Shown here: piece by piece, positions 8,267-16,800 of the stretch | How positions within the stretch are numbered: the stretch's first letter is position 1 | How the letters are laid out: each line of letters starts with the position of its first letter | Source of the DNA: Lysobacter sp. ISL-50 | GTDB taxonomy: Bacteria > Pseudomonadota > Gammaproteobacteria > Xanthomonadales > Xanthomonadaceae | NCBI RefSeq assembly: GCF_018612875.1 | Contig: NZ_JAGGRI010000020.1 | Coordinates: 248,001 to 312,000 of the forward strand | Reading direction: 5' to 3' | Length of the DNA: 64,000 nt | The notes under the pieces: model-generated | Databases searched by the model: none | What the model was told of the DNA's origin: nothing | The model's input: only the letters and a program-made list of their open reading frames with translations | Program-made: the position numbers and the translations under genes

Positions 8267-11200
8267 ATGAAAGTCCACGCTCGTAACACCTTGGCAGCGG
8301 CGCTGTGCGCGGCGCTCTATGTACCGGTCTGCGTACACGCTCAATCCCAGAACACCCAGCCCGCACCGGCTACCGCCGATGCATCCGGACGGGCCACCGA
8401 TCTCGACAAGGTCGTGGTCACCGGCTTTCGCTATTCGATCGAAAAAAGCCTGGACCAGAAGCGCAACGCGAACGCGGTGGTCGAAGTCATCACCGCCGAG
8501 GACGTCAGCAAGTTCCCGGACAAGAACGTCGCCGATGCGCTGCAGCGCGTGCCGGGCGTGGTGATTACCCGCAGCGGCGGCGAAGGCAAGAGCGTGAGCG
8601 TCCGCGGCCTGGCGCCGGACCTCACCCTGACCCAGTTGAACGGCAACTATGTCGCTTCGTCCGAAACCAACGACGAGGCCACGCGCTCGTTCAACTACAC
8701 CCTGCTGCCGGCGAACATGCTCTCCGGCGCCGAGCTGTTCAAGACGCCGGAAGCGCGCATCGACGAAGGCGGCATCGGCGGCACCGTGATCCTGCGCACC
8801 CGGCGCCCGCTGGAGATGGAATCCAACACCGGCTTCGTCACGCTCGAAGGCACCTATTCCGACACCAGCAAGACCACCGATCCGCAGTTGTCGGCCATGT
8901 ACTCCTGGCACAGCGACGACAGCCGCTTCGGTTTCCTGCTGGGCGCGACCCAGCAGAAACGCACCAACCGCAGCATGGAAGTCAGCACCGAGGATTGGAA
9001 CTGGTACACCGACAAGGTGAACGGCGTCGCCACGAATCCGGTGACCGACGCCAATGGTCGCCCCCTCGACCCGAGCATCGGCAACTGGTGGGGACAAGGC
9101 TCCGCCATCAACGACCAGAACGGCAATAGGTACTCGGGTTTCTTCCTGCCGACCTCGGTCAATTTCGGCGTGCGCGAGGAAGAGCGCGAGCGCAAGGGCC
9201 TGCAGCTGACCTATCAATTCAAGCCCGCCGACAACCTGACGCTGACGGCCAACTACTTCCGTTTCGAACTCAAGGGCGACTACACGCTCAATACCCTGAA
9301 GATTCCCGAGTGGAACCTGGCCCGCTTCAACTCCGACGGCAACTGGGCCTCGGGCAGGCTGCTCAACGGATTCACCCTCGATCGCAGCGGTACGGTCGTC
9401 ACCGCGGCGGAGTACGAAAAACTCGCGGGCAAGGCGTATCCCTGCAACGATGCCGAGGCCGCGGCGCAGGGCAAGCCCGGCGGCGGCTGGGGCTCGGACG
9501 ATTGCACCGTGCCGACGCCGCAACTGACCGGCGGCTACAGCCGCGAAAAAGCGCTGTCGCAGACCGCCGGGATCGAGATGGAATGGCAGGCCACCGATCT
9601 GCTCCACATCGCGGCCAAGGCGGGACGGACCTGGTCCGACGGCGGGCCGTCGATGAGCTTCCGCATGTCGGCCAAGCCGCGTCGCAACGTCAACGGCGCA
9701 TGGGAAGCCGGCAATACCCACAGCGCGTGGAATCTGAGCGGCACGCCGTCGATGACGTTCGCGTCGAATCTTCAGAACCAGTTGATGGCCGGCATCGCCG
9801 AGATCGATACCGGTTCCACCGACTCGTCGTGGAAAGAAACCAGCATCACCCAGGACCATTTCCAGATCGACGCCACCAAATCGTTCTTGAGCGGCTGGCT
9901 CGAATCGGTGCAGTTCGGCGCCAAGTTCAGCGACAGCTCGGTGCATCGCAACACCGGCAACACCTACTGGGTATGCCAGGGCGCAGACCCGGACGACTAC
10001 GACAAGCGCTATCAGGCCGGCTGCGATTCGACCGCTGGCATCGCTCAACCGGGCTTCTTCCTGTCCAGCCCGATCGGCAATCTGGCCGGCGGCTTCAACG
10101 CCAATGTCTTCCCCGGAATCAACTTCCCGGCCTACATCGATTATCTCAACGGCCGCTACGGCCAGATGCAAAGCCGCCGGGAGCCGGATTTCGTCTACGA
10201 CGTCGATGAACAATCCACCGGCGGCTACTTCCAGGCCAATTTCCGCACCCAACGCCTGCGCGGCAACTTCGGCGTGCGCGTGGTCAAGACCAAGCAGAGC
10301 GCGGCATCGACCGACGCGGTCGAGCGCTTCACGGATTACTTCGCCGATAACGCCGGCGGCACTCCGATGTCGTGCACCGACCCCGCCGCGGGCGCGCTGC
10401 TGGGGTCCAATGGCGGCTATACCTGCGAAAGCGGCTTCGTGCGATTGCCCGAGCGACTGGCCCGGTCGAAGACCTTCGCCCTCAACACGCTGGACAAGAG
10501 CTACACCGACTACCTGCCCAGCTTCAATATCGCCTGGGACCTGACGGAAAACATCGTGCTGCGCGGGGCGGCGTCCAAGGTCATCGCGCGATCGGCCTTC
10601 ACCGACATCGCCTATCCCGGCGCGCTGAATTACTACAGCCAGGAATACAGCAACGACCGGTCGGCCGCCGGCGGCAGCGATCTGGGCTGGAGAGGCAACG
10701 GCAGCAACAAGGCCCTGGACCCTTACGAAGCCACGCAATACGACATCGGCGTGGAGTGGTACTTCCGTCCGGGCTCGGTGCTGGGTCTTGGCTTGTTCCG
10801 CAAGAACGTCAAGAACTTCGTCGTGCCCGTGGTCCAGGACACGGCGGTGACCATCGGCGGGGAAACGGTCACCGTGCAGGACTACAGCACGTCCGCCAAC
10901 GGCCGCGACGGCGTCTCGCAGGGCGTCGAAGTGTATGCGCAGCACACCTTCGATTTCGGTCTGGGCTTCCAGGCCAACTACACCTACAACGACACCAATC
11001 TGGCCGCGGTCGAGCTCAACGGCGAGCAGATCGCCAGTTCGCCGCTGGTGGGCAGCGCCAAGAACCAGGCCAACCTGACGGTGTTCTACGAGACTCCGAA
11101 GTTCCTGGTCCGTGCCTCGTACAACCGTCGCGGCGAAGTGGTCGGCGGCCTGCACACCGGCCTGAACTACTACACCGAGCCTTATGCCCAGCTCGATCTC

Positions 11201-11365
11201 AATGCGTCCTACAACCTCACCGACCGGTTCACCGTGAGCGGTTCGGTGCTGAACGTGACCAAGGAAGAGCAGCGGGCGCACCTCGGCCATGACACCGATG
11301 CGCGCCTGTGGACCAACAACTACTCCGGCCGAATCATGTATCTGGGTTTGACGTACAAATTCTGA
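8267..11365 (+). CDS. TonB-dependent receptor, Xanthomonas/Caulobacter type
   Basis: This 1032-residue outer-membrane transporter starts at ATG 8267, which gives the signal peptide MKVHARNTLAAALCAALYVP ending near VHAQS; the frame is open 18 codons further upstream without benefit. The plug domain begins KVVVTGFRYSIEKSLDQKR, then VITAEDVSKFPDKNVADALQ and VSVRGLAPDLTLTQLNG, and the subclass motif DEGGIGGTVILRTRRPLE follows. These are hallmarks of the large Xanthomonas/Caulobacter TonB receptor class, usually linked to oligosaccharide uptake. The chain ends in YLGLTYKF, a typical barrel terminus. The convergent neighbour is a GH20 hexosaminidase, so chitooligosaccharides or GlcNAc-containing glycans are the likely ligand. 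Two palindromes upstream suggest repression. Confidence 0.93.
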   Translation: MKVHARNTLAAALCAALYVPVCVHAQSQNTQPAPATADASGRATDLDKVVVTGFRYSIEKSLDQKRNANAVVEVITAEDVSKFPDKNVADALQRVPGVVITRSGGEGKSVSVRGLAPDLTLTQLNGNYVASSETNDEATRSFNYTLLPANMLSGAELFKTPEARIDEGGIGGTVILRTRRPLEMESNTGFVTLEGTYSDTSKTTDPQLSAMYSWHSDDSRFGFLLGATQQKRTNRSMEVSTEDWNWYTDKVNGVATNPVTDANGRPLDPSIGNWWGQGSAINDQNGNRYSGFFLPTSVNFGVREEERERKGLQLTYQFKPADNLTLTANYFRFELKGDYTLNTLKIPEWNLARFNSDGNWASGRLLNGFTLDRSGTVVTAAEYEKLAGKAYPCNDAEAAAQGKPGGGWGSDDCTVPTPQLTGGYSREKALSQTAGIEMEWQATDLLHIAAKAGRTWSDGGPSMSFRMSAKPRRNVNGAWEAGNTHSAWNLSGTPSMTFASNLQNQLMAGIAEIDTGSTDSSWKETSITQDHFQIDATKSFLSGWLESVQFGAKFSDSSVHRNTGNTYWVCQGADPDDYDKRYQAGCDSTAGIAQPGFFLSSPIGNLAGGFNANVFPGINFPAYIDYLNGRYGQMQSRREPDFVYDVDEQSTGGYFQANFRTQRLRGNFGVRVVKTKQSAASTDAVERFTDYFADNAGGTPMSCTDPAAGALLGSNGGYTCESGFVRLPERLARSKTFALNTLDKSYTDYLPSFNIAWDLTENIVLRGAASKVIARSAFTDIAYPGALNYYSQEYSNDRSAAGGSDLGWRGNGSNKALDPYEATQYDIGVEWYFRPGSVLGLGLFRKNVKNFVVPVVQDTAVTIGGETVTVQDYSTSANGRDGVSQGVEVYAQHTFDFGLGFQANYTYNDTNLAAVELNGEQIASSPLVGSAKNQANLTVFYETPKFLVRASYNRRGEVVGGLHTGLNYYTEPYAQLDLNASYNLTDRFTVSGSVLNVTKEEQRAHLGHDTDARLWTNNYSGRIMYLGLTYKF

Positions 11366-11387
11366 TCGCGGCAGAGGATCGGCAGCG

Positions 11388-11420
11388 GCCTGCCCTCGCC
11401 TCGCGTATGCGAGGGCAGGC
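11388..11420. repeat. Hairpin after the receptor gene
   Basis: GCCTGCCCTCGC (11388-11399) pairs perfectly with 11409-11420 around a 9-base loop. No T-run follows, so it probably stabilises the 3' end of the receptor transcript rather than ending it alone; the true terminator lies 50 bases on. Confidence 0.55.
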
Positions 11421-11469
11421 TCTTCGATGACAAGGTCGAAGCCGAGGCATCGCGCCGATCAGACTTCAG

Positions 11470-11493
11470 AAAACCGCCCGCACGGGCGGTTTT
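11470..11493. terminator. Bidirectional intrinsic terminator
   Basis: AAAACCGCCCG (11470-11480) and CGGGCGGTTTT (11483-11493) form an 11-bp perfect stem with a 2-base loop, with A-run and T-run arms, so it works on both strands. It sits between the convergent ends of the receptor gene (11365) and the GH20 gene (11568). Confidence 0.85.
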
Positions 11494-11567
11494 CTCGTTC
11501 GCCCACATCGCTCATCGCCGATGCCGTCAGGCCCCGGCAAACCTCGTCCTCACGATCGACGCTCCAC

Positions 11568-13082
11568 TCAATGCCCGTCCTTCGCATCGGTCCAGCCCAG
11601 ATCCGGCTCGGCGTGATAGTGGATACCCAGCGCATCCAGTTGCGGACGCAACGCGCCCATGCGCTGCACGAACCCGGCATAGCCGCGCTGCCCGGCCGGG
11701 CTCCATGCCAGTTCGGCCACCGCCGCCAGACGCGGCCACAGATGATCGTCCGCCGCGGCATCGGAGTGCACGTACTCGGTCCATAGCGCGGCTTCGATAC
11801 CCACCGCGCTCTTGAACGGCGCCGGATCGAAGGCGTAGACCCGGCTCAGCGGCACGCCGTCCCCGCGGCACCAGTCGGCGCCGGGCTGGCCTTTGTAGTT
11901 GCCGTGGTCGATATACAGATACGAACACGGCGACAGGATCAGCCGATGGCCCTTGGCGACCGCCGCATCGATGGCGTAACCGTCGTTCCACAGCTGCAGC
12001 AGCACGTTGGGCTTCATGTCGGCCACCGAGCCCTCTTCCCAGACGATGGCGGTGCGCCCCATCGCATCCACCATCGCCGCGGTGCGCGAGATGAAATCGG
12101 CGTAGAGCGGATGCTTGATCTCGTCCCCGCCGATATGGATTTCGGCCGACGGGAAGATCGCCACCACCTCCTCCAGCACATTGCGCACGAACGGATACAC
12201 GACCTCGGGCTTTTTCAGGCAGAACACGCTGAAACCCACTTCCACGCCCGAGTAGGCGCTCAGGTTGCCGACATCCTCGCAGGCCAGCTCGTTGTACGAA
12301 GCCAGCGCCGCCTGCACGTGCCCGGGCATGTCGATCTCCGGCACGATGGTGACGCCGCGCGCCTGCGCATAGGCCACCAGATGCTTCAGCTCCGCTTGGG
12401 TGTAATAACCGGCGCGCCCGTCCTGCACCGCGCTGGCGCCGCCGATTTCGACCAGCTTCGGATAACGCTTGATCTCGATGCGCCAGCCCTGATCGTCGGT
12501 GAGGTGCAGGTGCAGGCGGTTCAACTTGAACAGCGCCATGCGATCGATGTGCTTCTCCAGGTACTCGACCGGCAGAAAGCTTCGGGCCACATCCAGGGAA
12601 ATCCCGCGCCAGCGATACGCCGGCACATCGGTGATCACGACGCGAGGCAGGCGATAGTCGGCCTGGGCTTTTGCCGGCAACAACTGGCGCAGGCTTTGCA
12701 CCGCGTGCAACAGGCCGGTGTCGGTCCGCGCGCTCAGACGGATCGCATCGTCCACCACCAGCCGATAGCCTTCCTCGCCCAATGCCGGGTCGTCGATCAG
12801 CCGCAGCCGGATCGGTGTCGCCGCCGGGCCATTGCCGCCGATGCTCAGCCGGGTCAGCAATTCGTCCAGGGCGCGTCCGGCGTTGGTCGCGGCCGCGTCC
12901 TTTTCCACCGCCGCGGAAGACATCCGCAACTCGCCGGACGCTACTGTCATCGACTGAGGAATGGGCACGATATGCGCTGGCGGCGCCTTGGCTTGCGCGA
13001 CCGCAAGGCGATGGTCGCATCCGCTGGCGGCGACCGCCGTCAGGCAGAGCAGCAGGACTTCAAGCTTGAAGCGCATTTTCAT
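11568..13082 (-). CDS. Lipoprotein beta-N-acetylhexosaminidase, GH20
   Basis: This 504-residue enzyme should release terminal GlcNAc or GalNAc from chitooligosaccharides or glycans. The start giving MKMRFKLEVLLLCL supplies a lipoprotein signal with lipobox AASGC. An N-terminal GH20b-like domain (about 40-150) precedes the TIM barrel (about 155-490). The barrel shows LHLHLTDDQGWRIEIKRYP, IVPEIDMPGH, the catalytic pair in IHIGGDEIKHP (HxGGDE, where Asp orients the acetamido group and Glu is the acid), and ALWTEYV. It likely sits in the periplasm or on the outer membrane and feeds the TonB receptor encoded convergently. A dead copy of its 5' end lies upstream of that receptor. No catalytic residue is missing. 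Confidence 0.92.
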   Translation of the reverse strand: MKMRFKLEVLLLCLTAVAASGCDHRLAVAQAKAPPAHIVPIPQSMTVASGELRMSSAAVEKDAAATNAGRALDELLTRLSIGGNGPAATPIRLRLIDDPALGEEGYRLVVDDAIRLSARTDTGLLHAVQSLRQLLPAKAQADYRLPRVVITDVPAYRWRGISLDVARSFLPVEYLEKHIDRMALFKLNRLHLHLTDDQGWRIEIKRYPKLVEIGGASAVQDGRAGYYTQAELKHLVAYAQARGVTIVPEIDMPGHVQAALASYNELACEDVGNLSAYSGVEVGFSVFCLKKPEVVYPFVRNVLEEVVAIFPSAEIHIGGDEIKHPLYADFISRTAAMVDAMGRTAIVWEEGSVADMKPNVLLQLWNDGYAIDAAVAKGHRLILSPCSYLYIDHGNYKGQPGADWCRGDGVPLSRVYAFDPAPFKSAVGIEAALWTEYVHSDAAADDHLWPRLAAVAELAWSPAGQRGYAGFVQRMGALRPQLDALGIHYHAEPDLGWTDAKDGH

Positions 13083-13210
13083 CTGGGCAGGCAATCCGCT
13101 GGGGCATCCCCGCATCATGCACAGTTCGGGTCCATAGGAGCAGTGAGGCGCGTCCAAAGCGTGTGCTGGTTCGTTGTTAGACTGGGTCCAACCCCTTGGA
13201 GATCGAAAAC

Positions 13211-13648
13211 ATGGCGCTCAAGCGGATGGACAACGTCGGAATCGTCGTCGAAGACCTCGAAAGCACGATCGATTTCTTTCTCGAACTCGGCCTGGACCTC
13301 GAAGGACGGGCCGCGATCGAAGGAGAATGGGCCGGACGCGTCACCGGACTGGGCGATCAGCATGCCGAGGTCGCCATGATGCGCACCCCCGACGGCCATA
13401 GTCGGCTCGAGCTGTCCCGCTTCCTGCGGCCGACGGTCGTCGCGGATCATCGCAACGCCCCGGTCAATGCCCTGGGTTACCTGCGCGCCATGTTCACCGT
13501 GGACGACGTCGACGACACGCTGGAAAGACTCCGCGCGCACGGCGCGCAACTCGTGGGCGAAGTGGTCAATTACAAAGACGTGTACAAGCTGTGCTACATC
13601 CGCGGACCCGAAGGGCTGCTCATCGGACTCGCGCAAGAGCTCGGCTGA
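13211..13648 (+). CDS. VOC-superfamily (glyoxalase/bleomycin-resistance-like) protein
   Basis: This 145-residue cytoplasmic protein is made of two beta-alpha-beta-beta-beta modules. It begins MALKRMDNVGIVVEDLEST and ends YIRGPEGLLIGLAQEL, as in the vicinal-oxygen-chelate superfamily. ATG 13211 has GGAG about nine bases upstream; a TTG five codons earlier is less likely. Candidate metal ligands are within HSRLEL and GPEGLL. Members range from glyoxalases to dioxygenases and antibiotic-binding proteins, and nothing here decides the substrate. It is divergent from the GH20 gene and convergent with the TpsA gene; no functional link is visible. Confidence 0.82.
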   Translation: MALKRMDNVGIVVEDLESTIDFFLELGLDLEGRAAIEGEWAGRVTGLGDQHAEVAMMRTPDGHSRLELSRFLRPTVVADHRNAPVNALGYLRAMFTVDDVDDTLERLRAHGAQLVGEVVNYKDVYKLCYIRGPEGLLIGLAQELG

Positions 13649-13812
13649 GGACGGTATGGGTCAGCCAGGAATTCTGGCGGCCCAGCCTCATTCGACAACC
13701 GGGCCCTGATAGCAGCGGAGGTTTTCAGGAGGCGATTCCCTCCCCTGCTGACGGCGCCGGTACCGCGTCCTGCTGCTGCCCTGCCGCACTTCCAGCCTCC
13801 CCGGCGCGCCGA

Positions 13813-16800
13813 TCAGAAGTCGCCGCAGCCGCTCTTGCGTTCGCTCGCCAGACAACTGTTGAGGTTCGGGCGCGAGCGCACCTTCGACCATTCGCGCGCG
13901 AGCGTGTCGCCGCCGCGCGCCAGCCCCGGAGTATCCAGCGGCCCCGTCGATGGACACGTCGGCGTCTTGCCGACATTGCTGCTGTAAACGTAACTGTCCG
14001 GCGGCAAGCGGGTCATGTCGGGAAGCGTAGGCGGCGGCAACGAGTTCAAGCTCAGCGCGGTGAGATTGGCCGGCGCCTGCGCGAAGGCATAGTTCTGCGC
14101 CTCCAGGCCGCTGCCCTGGATCGGATAGACCCCGGGCACCGCATCGGCGCCGACCTCGGCGGAGAACTTCAGCACGCCGGTGGTAGCGGTGCCCTGCGTG
14201 TCGCCGTTGCGGAACCCGGCCACGCTGCCGGTGAAGTCGCCGAGCTTTTGCCCGAACAACACCGCCAGCGGATCGGCGACATAGGTCAGCGTCGCCTTCT
14301 GGATTTCGAGCGCGGTGGCGTTGCTGCCGGCCGCGACGAACTCGTAGTTCCGCGACGAGACGCCGCCGAAGCCGATGGCGTACCGGCCCACGCCCGAAGC
14401 CTGAGTGGCGTCGCTGCTCCAGGCCAGGCTGCCGGCCAGATCGGCCGCGCTCTGGCCGTTGCGGAAGCCGCTGACGGTTCCGCTCAGGGCGCCGTTGGGA
14501 TCGCCGTACAGGCGGATGAAAGGATCGGCCGTGAACACCAGCGGCGCCTTCCGGATCTCGAGCGCGGTGGCATTGCCGCCGGCCTCGACGAACTGATAGT
14601 TCTGCGAGGAGACGCCGCCGAAGTGGACGGCGTACTGGCCCACATCCGAAGCCTGCGTGGCGTCGCTGCTCCAGGCCAGGCTGCCGGCCAGATCGGCCAC
14701 GCCCTGACCGTTGCGGAAACCGCTGACGGTTCCGCTCAACGCGCCGTTGGGATCGCCGTAGCGGCGGCTGAAAGGATTCGCCGTGAACAACAGCGGCGCC
14801 TGCTGTATCTCGAACGCGCTGGCATTGCCCGGCGCTGCGACAAAGTTGTAGTTCTGCGAGGAGACGCCGCTCAGGCCGATGGCGTACCGGCCCACGTCCG
14901 AACCCTGCGTGGCGTTCGTGGTCCACACCGGCGTGCCGAGCAGATCGGCCACGCTCTGGCCGTTGCGGAAACCGCTGACGGTTCCGCCCAGCGTGCCGTT
15001 GGGATCGCCGTAGAGCCGGCTGTAGGGATTCGCGCTGAACACCAGGCTGGCCGGAGTAATGCTCGCCGTGCCCGGGTTGATTTGCAGGGCGTAACCGGCC
15101 GGCGAAGTGAAGTTGCCGCCGATCGCGTAGTTGCCCACGTCGCTGAGGATGGTGGCGAGCGTGGCGGCGTCGCCGGTGATCGCGTTGCCGAACGTATCGC
15201 CGAGGATCAACCCGGCGAAGCTGAAGCTCAGCGCCGGATTGTTCAGCCCGTACTCGCGCACGAAGCTGGCGACGTCGATCGTCGCGGTTGGCTGCGCGGC
15301 ATAGATGAAGTGGTCGCCGGCGGTGGGCACGGTCACGCCGCAAGTACCGCCGAAACTGCAGTTGTACAGGTTCGGCAGCGCGCCCGAGCCGGCCAGGCCG
15401 CCTCGCGTTTCGCCGACCCAGGTATTGGCCCACACCCGCCAGCGATTGCTGGCGTTGATGCCCGACCCGGCCGCGTTCTGCAAGCGGCCGGCGGTGACCA
15501 GATCCACGTCGGTGCCGCTGACATCCTGATTCAGTGTCAGGTCGCCGGCGTTGTTGCGCACCGACACCGCGCCGCTCGCGCCGATGCCCGATTCCGACAG
15601 TGCGCTGACCGCACCGGCCGCGTCGAATCCAACCGCCGCCACGTTGCCGATGCTCAGCGCGTTGATGTCGGTGTAGTTGAAATTTCCCGCCGCGCCGCCG
15701 GCCAGGGTATTGCCCGAAACGTCGTTCTGCCCCGCGCTCAGATCGACGCTGCCGTTGTTCGAACGAGCCAGCAGGCTTTGCGCGGTGATGCCGCCCGCCG
15801 CGCTTTGGCTGATGTTGCCGCCGCTGACCAAGGCCAAGGTGCCGCTGCCAAGATTCACCGCGCCATTGAGCGCGATGCCGCCGTTGCCGCCGGTATTTTG
15901 CAAGCTCAGGTTGCCGCCGCGCGTCAGCGCCTGCGCGATCGTGATCGCGCCGGCGTGATCGGCGTGGCCAATCACCAGGTTCGGCGCGGCGATATTGGCC
16001 AGCGAAGCCGCCGATACGAATTCGCCGGCGCCGCCGCCGATCCGCAGCGCCGCGGCGTTGCGATCGAGCACCTCGCCGGCCGCGGTGACTTCGCCCGCGC
16101 GCACATTGACCGCACCGGCGGTGACCGTGCCCGCGAGTTGCATGGGGCTGACGACGCCGTTGTTGCCGGCGCGCAGCAGCACCGTGCCGGCGCCGCCGTC
16201 GATGCGGCTGGCCGCGCCGATGCTCACGCCCACGCCGCTGCCGTCGGAGGAGCCGTTGAGTTCGATACCGCCGCCGCCGGCGATCACGCCATCCTCGATC
16301 ACCAGGGCATCGGAGACTTGATCGGCGTTGGGACCGCCGTTCGCGCCGGAATGACCGCTCAGACGGATGCGTCCGCTGCCGCTTTGAATCGCGAATCCGC
16401 CCAGCACGCCCAGGCCGGATTCATTCGGGAAAGCGCCGCCGCCGTTGATGCCGACGATGTCGATGGCGCCGGAGGTCGTCGACATGCCCGCGTTGGTCCC
16501 GCGGCCGTCTAGCTGCACCCCGTAAGAACCGATATCGCCTACGCCCAGCAGGCTGATATCGCCGGTCGAGGCATGAATCTGCGTGCCGCTCAACAACAAG
16601 CCCTCGCCGACGAACTCGCCGGCGCTTGCGCCCAGTCCTCGCGCCCGCACCAGGACATTGCCGCCGCCGTTCGCATCGTTTTGTCCGATGCGCGTGTCGA
16701 GCGTGGTTCCGAACAACTGCAAGGCGAAACCGCCGACGGCGGTGGCGAAACCGTTGACCGCGTCGTTCTGGCCGTACATCCGGATCGCGCCGCCGTTGCT

